The notes under the pieces are model-generated. The model had not been told where the DNA came from. It worked only from the letters and a program-made list of their open reading frames with translations, and made no database searches. From assembly GCA_022376515.1 (NCBI GenBank), contig WTXI01000163.1, forward strand, positions 1 to 64,000: a DNA stretch of 64,000 nt, read 5' to 3'. This DNA comes from Lactifluus volemus (lineage: Eukaryota > Basidiomycota > Agaricomycetes > Russulales > Russulaceae). Position numbers and translations under genes: made by a program. Shown here piece after piece: positions 20,822 through 33,084 of the stretch; position 1 is the stretch's first letter, and each line of letters opens with the position of its first letter.

Positions 20822-22171
20822 AACCAGCTGTAAGTTATGCAATTATTATTATTCTTTTCAAAAAAACAATGCTCGTGTCATTCTCTAGTCGTTCCCTTTC
20901 CCTTAGTCTTGACTGGACGATAATAATAACAACTATAGACTCACTGTACTCACCGTCAGAATATTGTTCCCATTCACCAGTGAATCACAACATTATATTA
21001 TTGTATTTTTCAGATAAGTCAGCAAAATGCCCCAAAATAAATAATAACAAACAAAAAATTAGCAATACATATAACTTGATGTACGAAAGGTCGGGGAGGG
21101 GTATCAAAGTGATCGGAATTTTTGATAATTTGAGGTAAAATCAGAGAGCAGAGATGACCAAATTGCAACTTCTTCCTATAATCAACAGCCTGTGGCAGTT
21201 GCTACGGTTTCAAACATCTTTGGTGATTCAGTGAAAGCCTCGTCTTGTTTACGGCGACAATTCGTCTGGAATAATGCAATAATAGATACACCTGGGACCT
21301 ACGAAGCGAAAAGCAGCGACAAGAATTCCCACTACTCCAAGAACTGCCCGACTACACCACCAATAATAACACTTGTAGAGTTACCAAGTTGTCTAGACGA
21401 AGCTGAGGTGAGAAGTCGATTGGGGGGCAGAGGGTGAAAAAAGGGTTATTTATGTTTCAAGATATACGGAGCAAGGACTCGGAATGGCCAAAACGGGTCA
21501 AAGTCGTTGAGAGAGCTGATTGTTGGACGCTCAAGGTAAATTTGTATGACAACGCCGCAACAAGAGGAAGGGTTTCGAAGGAAGAACTGAGGAGGTCGAA
21601 GTGGGTGTTGGCCCAGATCATCAAAGAGAGTAGAGAAGTTGGGGTCGGTGATTGGCCAAAAGGTGATTTGGTTGGAAGATGCGACGGTATATGCGTTGAG
21701 GGTAACGGAAAAGGCCAGGCAACAGAAGACCTCGCTGACCCTCCTCACTGCCGCCTCCGCGTCCATGTCGCCCGCTGTCTTCTGTCACCTCTCCCTCCTC
21801 TTCACTTGTCGTCTTCTGTCGCCTCCCTGTTTCCAGGGAGGCGATAGAAGAGGGCGTATGATGTGGGCAATAGAGGGGGGTGAGCAACGTGGGAGTGGGT
21901 GTGACCACCAGTGAAGAGGGCAGGTGAAGGAATTGAGAGGTGACCTGTGTGGATGAAAAGCCGCCCATCTGCTACCGCTGAAAAGCTACAGACGGATGTG
22001 GATGTAATTGAATACTCCCCTAATATCCCATTTGATACGTATGCGTCATTGGTTCTCAATGGCCTCCACATGAAGTCCTCTGCCTCGCACTCGACACTCA
22101 CTGATGTCAATTCCTTCAAGATACAGCATTCGGGGATAACATACGTACACAGTATATAACTAGCTCCGAGT
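20822..22171. other. region between convergent NLR-1 and NLR-2
   Basis: No gene is supported. The right end (about 22000-22171) is the 3' flank of NLR-2 and is similar to the sequence after NLR-3 (48637-48755) and NLR-4 (57080-57340). The middle is AT-rich with CT-rich patches and one hairpin at 21813-21850. Confidence 0.6.
21813..21850. repeat. 17-bp inverted repeat (hairpin)
   Basis: CTTCTGTCGCCTCCCTG, a 4-base loop, then its complement with one mismatch. Partial pairing may extend outward to about 21785 and 21930. It lies between two convergent genes, so it could act in 3'-end formation, but no function is shown. Confidence 0.6.
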
Positions 22172-25100
22172 CTATTCAAATGAACTATGCACATATATCA
22201 TGGCCCAATTAGCTCCATGAACAAAGTTTGAAAGATCAAGCTGGGTATAGTGTTTGCCCACAATCCAGACGGTGTTAGATCTACTAATATACGGCCGGTG
22301 AATCTGAGGAATCCATAAAAGAAGTTCCCCCTCCTCTCCATATATCCAACCATCAGCACCGACAAGAAGGTTGTCTATAACATAGATCTTGTCAAGACCT
22401 TCTGTTCTCCCTTTTACAGAAACCATCCGATTTCGCGAGGTAGATGCGATGGGCTGCGTGCCCGGCGAAGATGCAACAGAAAGGGCTAATTCGGGGTCTT
22501 CAGCAGACGGATCCCCTACGCGCATTGCTGTTTCAACATCCCACAAGCGAATTGTAAAATCTGCTGAGGCCGAGGCAATGTGCCGCCCGTCTGGTGAGTA
22601 TGCAATACACGGGACCGAATCGGTGTGTCCAGTGAACGGGCCAGCTACGAGCTCTCCTGTTGTGGCATCCCACACGCGAATCGTTTGATCATGCGACGCC
22701 GAAGCAATACGCTCCCCATCTGGTGAGAATACGACAGAAAAGACCCACTTGGAGTGTCCAGTAAATGGGTCTAATAGAACCTCTCCTTTGGCGGCATCCC
22801 ACACCCGAATCGTGCAATCACTTGAGGCCGAGGCAATGCGTTTCCCATCCGGCGAGAATGCGAGAGATTGGACTTGATCTGTGTGTCCAATAAACGGGCC
22901 TGCTACGACCTCTCCCGTTTCGGCATCCCACACGCGAATGGTGTGATCGAACGAGGCCGAAGCAATGCGCTTCCCTTCCGGCGAGAACGCTACGAAATTG
23001 ACGTGTTCAGTGTGGCCAGTAAATGGGCCCGCTACGACCTCCCCTGTTGCAACGTTCCACACGCGAATCGTCGCATCTGCTGAAGCCGAGGCGATCCGCT
23101 GCCCCTCTGGCGAGAACGCAACAGATCTGACCCAATGGGTGTGTCCGGTAAATGGGTCCGCTACGAGATGTCCTGTAGTTGCATCCCACACGCAAATTGT
23201 GCAATCGTCTGACGTCGAGGCGATGCGCTGCCCGTCAGGCGAAAAAACAGCAGAGTAAGCCCAATTGGTGTGTCCAGTAAACGGGCCTGATACGACTCCT
23301 CCAGTTGCGGTATCCCACACGCAAATGTTGTAATCTCCCGAAGCTGAAGCGATGCGCTGTCCATCCGGTGAGAAGGCAACAGAGTTGACCGCATCACCAT
23401 GTCCGGTAAACACTGGCGGGTCTACTACGACCTCACCTGCTGCCAGCGCAGCATCCCACATGCGAACAGTAAGATCATCTGAGGCAGAAGCAATGCGCTC
23501 GCCGTCTGGTGAGAATGCAACAGAGTTGACATTACCCCAGTGTCCGGTAAACGGGCCCGCTACAACTTCACCACTTGTAGCATCCCATACGCGAATTGTG
23601 AGATCTTGCGAGGCAGAAGCAATGCGCTGCCCATCTGGCGAAAATACAACAGAGAGGACGACTCCGATGTGTCCAGTGCATGGGCCCGCTACGACCTGTC
23701 CTGTTGACGCATCCCACACACGAATCGTGCGATCGTACGAGGCCGAGGCAACACGTTGTCCATTCGGGGAGAATACAACCGATGCCACCACACCGGAATG
23801 TCCAGTTAATGGACCCAATACGATCTCTCCGGTTGCAACATCCCACACGCAGATCGTGTGATCTGCTGAGGCCGAAGCGATGCGCTGCCCCTCTGGCGAG
23901 AATGCGACACACATGGCCGAATCAGTGTGTCCAGTAAATGGACCGGCTACAACCTCTCCCGTTGCAGCATCCCGTACACAAATTGTGCGATCACCTGAGG
24001 CCGAGGCGATGCGCTCTCCATCCGGTGAGAATGCAATAGAATTGACCCAATCTGTGTGTCCAGTAAACGGGTCCACTACGACCTCTCCTGTTGCGGCATC
24101 CCACACACGAATTGTGCGATCAAACGAGGCCGAGGCAATGCGCTTCCCATCTGGCGAGAATGCAATAGACCTGACGTCGTCGGTGTGTCCGGTAAACGGC
24201 CCTGCTACAACCTCCACCGTCGTGGCATCCCAGACACAAATTGTGTGGTGTCCAGCCGAGGCTATCCGCTGCCCATCAGGGGAGAATACTACACACCGCA
24301 CTGGCCCGTCATGTGCTCGAGTCGCCATTTCTAGTCTTGGCCAACGAGACAACTGCCCGCGTTCCAGGGACAACGCGTGAGGAAATAGACGATTGTAAAT
24401 CTTCAGGATATGTGAAGAGGTTGGCGTGAAAGGCAGAGCGGAGACATAGATGTGTGGGGCGCTCCTTGCGATCGCCATCCCGAAATACCGGATAAACCTC
24501 GACGCGTCATGCGCTAATGCTAGAAAATTCTCAACTTCAGTTTGGGAAGGCCGTGGTGACTTTACGCAATAGTCAATACATGTCATATTAATGATAGGTC
24601 GCACCTACGTTTCGCCGGTCGGACCGCAACCATGTCTTCAGAGATGATAGTGCCGGTGAAGCAAGGCCCACACTGCTCTTGATGCTAAGAACTTCTAACC
24701 AAAACAAGAACTTGTTCTCGAAGAGTGATCGAAGCTTCGTGAATAGATCGTATTCGAAAGCAACATGTTCTAAGTGATCATCCCAGAAAACGCAGGCATA
24801 TGATAATGCAGGTGGAATATGCTTGGAAATTCGAGATTCCATGTCCGGGACGTCACTGTTGGCAAGATATGACGACTCGAGCTTGCAAATGTTGAACTTG
24901 AGATTATCCAGCATTAGACCAAGGCAGGCATCTGCTAATTCATGGTGCGCTTCCCCAAGGTCCACATAAAACACCGCATTCTTCTTGTTCGTCAGAAAGT
25001 CACGGAATGAAGTGTGGAGGGGAATGATGGGTCGTGATTCGTTGGATGAAGTCACGTTACTCAGCAGCGAGCCGAGGTGACGCAACATTTCAAGAACGGG

Positions 25101-27558
25101 ATCCGAATCCTCGGGGTCATCAATGGGGGCATGCCGTCGCAGAGCAATCAACGAACGAAGGGAGAGAGGCTTGATCGCAGCAAAAAGATGTCCCATCACC
25201 GACCGAAATAGTGTCTGGGCTTCATGCGGCTTGAAGTATCCTTCGAGAACTTCTTCGTATAACTTGTCCAACGGATCCTGTCCATCGCGATCTCGAGAGT
25301 GTCCCAACAGGCACTGTACACACTTCTTCTTGCTGAACCCGAAACTAGCAGGAGGACTATTGATGAACCCGCACCCGACGGCTGCCCACTGAAATAAGCC
25401 CTCTGCTGCCTTTGCCAGCTTGATACCATGGTCTTTGAACACCTCAGGAGGGAGCTCGCTCTGAAAATACGCGCATATATCTTGCTCCGTCTTGGCGGCC
25501 AATTTCGCGTCATCCATGTAGAGCGTGTCGACAGATAATGCTTTTGAAAATGCAGCTCCGATCCCATCCTCTGGCCTTGATGTGACGAATATACGGAACT
25601 TCGATGGGAGATTGAAGAGGTGTTGAGCAAGGAAGGAGTGCAACCCATTTCTACCGATTACATCTCCACACTCATCCAATGCGTCGATGACGATGAGAAT
25701 CGGATCACGAAGTTCCACGTTCTTGAGTGGTTCAAGAATGAGGGATTCGAAGAGTGTAAGATAGTCTTGGGTACCACAGAGAGACGAATTATTCTTGAGG
25801 GCATTTCCGAGGGCGAGCTTGAACGCAGGATAGCGATCGGAAAGATCGCGAGCAAGGGTCGTGAACAGCTGGTAAGCCTCCTCCTTGGACTGCTCCTTCC
25901 GGAGAAAAGCAAAGTATGAGCCGAGATACTTGTTCTCGAAGTGACGCGCAACCTCATGTGCGATAGAAGACTTTCCCGTGCCTGCCTGGCCGAGAAGAAC
26001 GAGCCCACGTTCCGATTCCGGATTTTCGACCCACTTGATGATATGACTCAGGAAGTCTTCGCGGGTGCCTGGAAGACAGCGATTCTTATTGCCGAGTCGC
26101 CAGCCCCCTTTATAAGGCAACTCTCTGATTATCACCCCCAATTCTGTGCCCTCGTCAGATCGACGGTCCGACAATTTCATGACCAAGATTACATACCAGT
26201 TTCTAAACCTTGTGTTGATATCGCCCTTAGCTATGAATTCACCCCGATGAGTCGAGTCAATCCTACTTGACTGGCGTAATATTACTCACGTCGTCCTGCA
26301 TTCCAAGCACAGCAACCTCGGTGGCGACAGTAGCACGCGCAAGGAAATCATCTCGCAGTCGGATGAGCGTGGTACGGTACTGTTCTATTTCCCCGTCGAC
26401 TTGGCCGAGGATATTCTTCCATGTCCGCGTTTCTACAAATCACATGTTTGCAACCAACAAGGCGAGAGGCCAGGACGACTTACCGACTTGCACATGCTTT
26501 GCATACAGTTCGATAAATTTTCCGATTTCGGAGACGCACTGGAGCATTTCTTCGAGTATTTTTGCTTGCCTAGACTCCGGGATAATGTTCCTCAAAGCAT
26601 CCGCATCTTTTGCAAATTCGAACCCATCCCGTATCGCCACGAATAGTGTTCGGATGTTTTGATCACGTTGAACCTGCCGCAGCAAAGCCTGGCAACGACG
26701 CGAAGAAGTGTGAACGTTAATGTTTCGCATCCTCCAACAACGCAAGGATAGGCACCTCGGGGATCTTTGAGAGTAGACTCCATGCCATATTTGCATAGGG
26801 CTGTAGCTGAAGAACGGAAATCAGGTCAACGAAGGATAGGAGAAATGATATTAGGCGTACTGCTGCGATTTGGCTGACCGCATCCATCACCTGCTTGATA
26901 ACGTCAACTGCGCTGCTCCATGTTTCCATGGTATTGATAACTCCTTCGGCGCGACGGAGAGCAGCATCTAATATCTCCGCCTCGTTATTTGCTGACAGGG
27001 TGATCGTTACGACCGTGGCCGACTCGATTGGATGCCGAGCAATTCCGTTAACACTGCCCAAAATGATATCAAGCTCTGCATGTAGGATATTCAGCCAGAT
27101 GTATAAAACTCTAAGAAAAAGACGAACCACGCTGGGGCTCACAGGGAATCTCCTTCTTTCCAATAAGGTCGTCTTTGTGGATTGTGCCTTTCGCATAAAG
27201 AGAAACTGTAATAGCGGAGAGTGGTTGTACGGCGCTGCAGAAGATTCAGTTTTAAACAGGGGTAAAAATATGAGATTCCCCCACAAGGCGCCGACGCTCT
27301 CGTTCCACTCCACACGTTGCTTCACGCTCCGCATAGATTGAGTCTGCCATGTTCTCTCCCCGACCGTCACGGTAGCATAATATCGCCTTTCTTTTCTAAG
27401 CCGGGTCTTGAGAAGGGGAAGATTGTGCGCCCTCAGGACTAATAGGGAACAAAGGATTTAATCCTAATCAGAGCAGCCTCAGTAAGATACGTACCAGTGA
27501 CCTCGAATTGGAGCGAGCTCCGCTTGGTTTCGCTGGCCTGAGTGCTGTTCAAAGACCG
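22172..27558 (-). CDS. NLR-2: C2-NACHT-WD40 protein
   Basis: Ten exons splice in phase: 27558-27495, 27438-27285, 27234-27128, 27075-26861, 26806-26756, 26688-26484, 26432-26290, 26230-26197, 26143-24609, 24559-22172 (about 1631 aa). Order: C2-like domain (VLRAHNLPLLKTRLR), helical region (MDAVSQIAA, AWSLLSKIPE, ILEEMLQCVSE), NACHT with Walker A GQAGTGKSS and Walker B ILIVIDALDECG, 14 WD40 repeats, and a C-terminal tail (IYVIDNLLVGADGW). It keeps a small 34-nt exon that NLR-3 and NLR-4 lack. Such STAND proteins are NTP-dependent oligomerising switches whose WD40 domain senses a ligand; that role is inferred. No in-frame AUG is visible in the first exon, so the start is uncertain. No stop or frameshift was found. 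Confidence 0.9.
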
Positions 27559-27599
27559 TTATGAAAGATATTGCAGTGGAATGGAGGTGACTGGTATAC

Positions 27600-27840
27600 C
27601 GTATTGCGGAGGTTTGAGGCCTGGGGCGTAGTAATGGTTAATGGTTAACATCGGGGAATATCGGGTGAGAGACGATAGCATACGAATTCGGGATCATCTG
27701 AGCGTGTCCTTGCGCGAGGTCAATCGTCGATATCGATGTGTTTTTCGTGATAGGAATACTGGTAAGAACGAGAAGTTTTACAAGCGCCAATGAAGAGCGG
27801 GCGCACTGTTGCGTCTGCCACGTGTCTGCTTTAGACTATC
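27600..27840 (-). promoter_or_regulatory. conserved promoter block of NLR-2
   Basis: The minus strand shares long stretches with the regions upstream of NLR-3 and NLR-4, including GTGCGCCCGCTCTTCATTGG, CAGATGATCCCGAATT and CTCAAACCTCCGCAATA. ATTGG is an inverted CCAAT box. Conservation well above that of the surrounding intergenic DNA suggests it is the promoter and leader. Confidence 0.6.
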
Positions 27841-28882
27841 CGAGTCACGGGTCCGAGTCCGCCCTTGTTCATCCAGCGATGTGATTCTTCATAGTTTACT
27901 GAGTTGATGTCGTCAATTCTTTCCCGCCTAATCCACTGTATTGTCCAAACCCTCAATTGACTCTGCGTCAGTCGGAAATTACTCTATCGACCCAGATCGG
28001 TTCACAACCAAGGTAGCGAACAGTTAGAACGAGGACGATGTTTGTTTCCACGGGTATACGTCCATCCACTCCGCCTACGGTCTACCTACTTGCTCAATTT
28101 CCTCCATGACACAAGTCATCCAAGGAGCGTACTCCCTGATAGCACCAAACTATAACTAAAAATCTTATCGTGCCTAACCTAAGGGAGCTTAGATATTCTA
28201 GAGGAAGCGAGGCTCGAGGCGCATTTACCAAATTATTTGATGAACGACCGGAAGCAGATCGTTCGTTCTGTGAACTTGATCATGGTCGATCATGTGGTAG
28301 ATGTGGATGTTGAACGTTGAACGTTGAGCTAACGAGCGCCCAGATAGACGTGACACAGCTTGTCTTTTTCACAACCAACTTGCACCCATAAATATTTTAT
28401 CACACATATCTTCGTTTTCCACATCATCTCCGCGGTGTGCTTGATGGTGCAGCTTGGACCATAGTAATGGAGGCGATCGGTTAATGTAGGCCAGTAGGCC
28501 AGACAATGCCGTGGTGTAGCGTTACTCATTTTTCATGTGGACAGACATGTATGTTTCCCAACGGGCCCACTGTTATTCAACAAATTCTTGGATTGGAGTA
28601 GGCTATTCAAATAAAGGTGCTGTCCAAGTGATGGTACCGTCCGAAGCACCGGTTAGGGATCGTACCCGAATATGAATGCAGTGAGAAGAACAGTCCGAAG
28701 AGTGTCTGGTGATAACTAGTAATGATCAATAACATAAAGTATAAACTAAGGAAGGGAAAAGTCGATATATCTGAGTTGTCCTGGAGAAGGAGAAACTGTA
28801 CAGGCACGCGTCGTCAGGTCTCCACCCCTTCAGCATCGTAATCCACCATGCTCCAATGCTTCGTGAAGACTTCTCGGACACG
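27841..28882. other. intergenic, no gene seen
   Basis: No protein or RNA gene was recognised. A short TTGAACG tandem lies near 28310-28325. Confidence 0.5.
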
Positions 28883-31009
28883 TTAGATAGGTGTCCAAAC
28901 CTTCGTCCACGGTCCATCAACGTCGAATGCCGATATGTCATATGGACCTCCAAGCGAATCTTGCACGGGGCCATATACCTTCATAACCTCGGCACGATCA
29001 ACGAACCGCGCCCGCAAATCGTCCGGTATGTCCGACACATCCAGCCCGTCACATATCATGTCCAAAATCGCCTTGAGTCTGAGAGGCATGTCTGGGCCAG
29101 GCTCAATTTGCGGCAGTAGACGGAGCGCGTTGGACAATAGGTTGGCAGCCACCGCAAGCTGTAGGTGGTTCCTCTTATTCTTGTCAGTGAGATATACCTT
29201 CAAGACGGCGGTGGATGCATTGAGTTGATGCTGGAGGAGTGTGGACGCCTCGGGTTCGGGACAGGGGCATCTGCCGTTGCACCACATCGCGGCGATCATC
29301 GCCTGAACACAATGGGCACGAAACGCAATCAGAGGGTCCGAATTCGTCGTCATGTTCTCTGCCATTGACCATGTCTCGGCTGACAATGGTGCCCATGGGT
29401 GGTTTCTTGTCCCAGTCCATCGGGTCCAGATTGCGTCGCAGTGGCGTTTGGCGGTCTCTGGGAAGCACCAGATAGCTCCGAGGCAGGCGGAGAGACGTTG
29501 CTTCTTGACCGGTTCAGGGAGGAACCCGTACAAGCATGACGCAAGTAGTTTATTTGCAACCGAATTGACAGGTCCATGGATCTCGCTTCTGAGATTGGGT
29601 AAGGCTTTGCCTGGCTTATCTTCATGGAAAATACCCGGGAGTGCATGGAGGAGCTCCTCTTCCGACTTGTGGTCCCCATCCAGGGCAGTCAGTGTCCAAC
29701 GCATCGCATAGGCCTCCAACCCATGGTGTTTGAAAGCTCTGTTCTCAATCGCTCGGCGCATCCCCCCTCCGATTCTTTTCCGGCGCTTTCGCATAGCCTC
29801 AGTCTGGCTACGTAGCCAATACTTGACTAACGGTGCACTTTCCATAATGAACCAGAGGAATGGCGTAAGCGGGGTATAATATGGCGAGTTGGGATAGTAT
29901 AATGGTGTGATGCTAAGGAGCACGTATAATAAGACCCCGAGCGAAACAAGCGCAAGCAAGCAATGGGCGACGATGTGGTTGATGTTGAAGAAGAAGTCGA
30001 CCAGTCCCAGGTAAAATAGAAGAAATGATATATGAAGGAATCCGGGGAGCATTTCGACCGCTTCTCCGAGACCGGAATGCTCCACCCCCGAAGAAAGGAA
30101 GGCACGAATCCGCGCACGATTCTTCCGTGTGTCTGGCCTATCACCGGCTTTCGCATATCTGCGGATCCATTGCTGTAGCAGGGTTGCCCACAGTGCGGAC
30201 ACTGTACTAAAAGCGAAACTGATGAGCCACAATATGTTCACGCGTATAGCGGAAGCCGTTGGTTTAAAGGAAGACTGATCAGGAACAACCAACTGCACTG
30301 GCGAAGACGTTCCGTTCGCGAGAGCGGCCAACTGCTGAGAAATTATAGAAAGGTGGAGATTGGTGATGTCGCTTGAATTCGGTTGCAAGTTCGCGTAGCC
30401 GACCAAAATAAAAGAAGCCACAGTGGCGGATAAAAGACCGGACTGGCCAGAGCGCCGCCTTGAGTACAATCCCAACAATCACAAACAGAGATCGACGTAC
30501 GAATACTAACACCCCGTCTGTATTCGCTGTCCAGCTTTCTGATTGCTCCTTGGTGACCTTCTCTGCTTGGGAAAGATACAATCCACAGACCTTGGCAGAC
30601 GGACTGCCATAGGTATTTTGACGAGAACTCTTATCTGTTCGAGCCTGTTCGTCCATGCGCCGGTTGTTCCTCGGAATTCGCGCACTGGGGATCGCATCAT
30701 CACCTTGGGCGAGTGGTGAGTGGACACATAAAGACAGGTAGAAGCTAATCTGGAAACGCACTAGGAGAGGATTTCTCTTCGATGCCTAGGTCATCACGTT
30801 CGGCGTGCCCATACTGCGGAAGGCTGGAGACATCGGGAATCGATGATCCACCGAGGGTGTCACTGGCAGCAGCTGAACGTGAAGATACTGTTATCCGAAT
30901 GACGATGAGAGTTGGCCATCGAAAAACTCTAGCAAACAACTTATCAACCTTGAGGCAATGACAGTGGGAGACCGTGTTCAAGGTCGTCCTTAACTGGGTG
31001 CCTATCCAT
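28883..31009 (-). CDS. DUF6535 multi-pass membrane protein A
   Basis: Four exons (31009-30949, 30887-30762, 30703-30501, 30442-28883) splice in phase to 649 aa. The N-terminal ~110 residues are hydrophilic and acidic. The DUF6535 segment follows: GLYLSQAEKVTKEQSESW, then NTDGVLVFSGLLSATVASFI, with hydrophobic segments (ILWLISFAFSTVSALWATLL; FLHISFLLFYLGLVDFFF; CLLALVSLGVLLYVLLSI). A long Cys/Trp-containing cytosol-like region closes it (LGAIWCFPETAKRHCDAI). The family is common in mushroom-forming fungi and has no known function. The next gene upstream on the same strand is a paralog with the same exon pattern. The start is supported by the matching MxxxxxxDDLEHG leader in both genes. Confidence 0.88.
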
Positions 31010-33084
31010 AACCTCAGATAATGATGACCCTGCACAGAGAGATGGAGGGCGATGGAAAATGGAGAAGGTTGACCAGCATAAGTGTGAATATTGGCTAGTA
31101 TTTAAATGAAGGCGCCAATGAAACTGGCTCGTGCGCCCTCAAAGCTATACAATAAAGGAGAACAAAGTTGAACTTGCTCGGGCTCTTTTAGGATGCCAGG
31201 GATGCGGCGCGGTACTCGCAAAGCTCAATTCTCGGACCATTCAGAATAGGTTCGGCCTGTTAAGACCACTGGCAGAAGTATGGCATACTCAGATGCAGTC
31301 CCTGATGTTTGCCGTGTCAATGACAAGACAATTATAGTGAAATGGAGCGGCTTTAAGAGGGCGAACGGGAGTTGACACGAGATATCGAACGCCACGATTT
31401 AGATGTCGATTTCGACCAACGCGCCCCGACTTTTACCACGACGCGATAAATTGAGATGAAGAGCGTATGTAGACGGTGGTCTCGTGCATGCAGACAAGGC
31501 TACAATTTCGTATTTCAGTGAGAATAAAAAGGAAAAAGGTATTGGAGAAAGACAAACTTAAAGCTTCAAATTAGCTTTAAAGCTTCAATGTCTTCGATAC
31601 GGTCGGAAAACACTTCCGATGACGCGATGTCGGTTCGGGACTCCCCGCCTCATGCTGTTCGAGTTGCCGCGCTCGGTTAGGTCGTCCTGAAGGGGAATTA
31701 TGGCGGCGTTGTGGTGTTCTCAAGACGCCACCTGGTCAAAGAGAAATAAACAAAATATGCCCTAAAAACGGCCAAAACGGCCGAGTCAACTTACAAATGC
31801 CAGTTCGTGAAAGGTCTTTCAAAAGGCAACATTCAGGTAGCGGCCACGGCCCGTTCCTTACCGAATGCCCTAAACCCAGCGAGTCCTCAGGCCTCAGCAA
31901 CCGACGCACGGTCCAGGCGTCGCTCTACCCTCATCATCGGTCAAAATCCATCAAGCCATACGCTGAGCCTGAGAGGAACAGTTTAGACGAAATTTCTGGA
32001 GAACAACTTGACGGCCTATCAGTGATAAACTTGGAAAAGACCAGGCCTCACGCTTATTAGTATTGTGTATTGCAAGAATTTCGAAGTTCAGGCCTGTTCA
32101 GCAGACAGCTGCCAAAACGCCCAAGGTAATTCACACAAGAGTCGAGAAGCCGGCCCTGGGAATGCTAGAATACATAACTTACATTCCAACATTCTTCCGT
32201 CGATCCCGATCGGTGACTCGGAACACCATCGAAAGGGTGGACCGGGTGCCGGCGTCGCCGCCGTGGGAGGAGCTCTACTTACTGTTAGATAGATACTTTG
32301 TAGCTCTTTCGACGAGACTCAAGTCCGGCTGAGCCTGTCGAGACTCGAGAGGATACTTGCAGCCGCAAAACTTCAGGTTGAAGTTCTATCATATATGGAC
32401 ATGCTATGCCCAGAACAATTTGAGAAAGTTAATGTCCATGATCAGCGCGGTGGTAACTACAGTAACCGGTTATTAACAGGTACAAGTCAATTCCAATCAA
32501 TTAACCCTCGTCACGTGATAAATTACCAGTTTACCGGTGCAACGCCCGCTACCTCTACCTCCTCCGAGTCGCTGGCACCTTCAAACCCCCTCAGCCCCCC
32601 AAGACTAAACGAAAACGCCATAACTGCCACTAAACCACTTACTGATCACGCATGTAGCCTACCAGTATCCACACCGATCCTCGCGCTCATCAACACCACT
32701 TGTACGCGCTGGGAGGACATATATTAACTGTCAGTGATGCGTGATGCCAATAATATCACGCTGTAGTCAAAGTTTTCGTTGGTGGGGAGCTACCGTACCT
32801 GAGTCTTCCCATACCGGGACGCGTGTAAAGTGCATTTTCTCCTCGGCCCCTCCCCCCGTCTCCCTCGCGGCTCCAGTAGAAATCTCACTTCGCCTCCAGT
32901 ATTTTGCGCTCAATTAGTGCCTCATTTCAGCTAAGACCAAGAATGATGCATTTTTCAAAGAAACTACGTGACAACTACATACACTAGTTTAGCCTAAGCT
33001 AATTTCAAGTCCTTTTACACGAAATACAATCAGTAGAACGTTTCCGGTCATATGTCGTCTCGTAACCCATCATATCTTGATTTT
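31010..33084. other. intergenic between the two DUF6535 genes
   Basis: No gene is supported; the open frames here lack recognisable features. The part next to 31009 is the promoter of protein A and contains TTTCATTGGCGCC (minus strand, about 31110-31122), resembling the NLR promoter block. Confidence 0.5.

Noticed and set aside
22389..24380. Long open frames antisense to the WD40 exons (also at 46434-48419 and 54877-56862)
   Set aside because: They are mirror frames of the repetitive WD40 coding sequence, recur in every copy with the same repeat pattern, and lack starts, domains and splice logic.
31270..31370. Chromodomain-like phrase (IIVKWSGFKR) suggesting another retroelement
   Set aside because: Too short, no start, and nothing retroelement-like around it.
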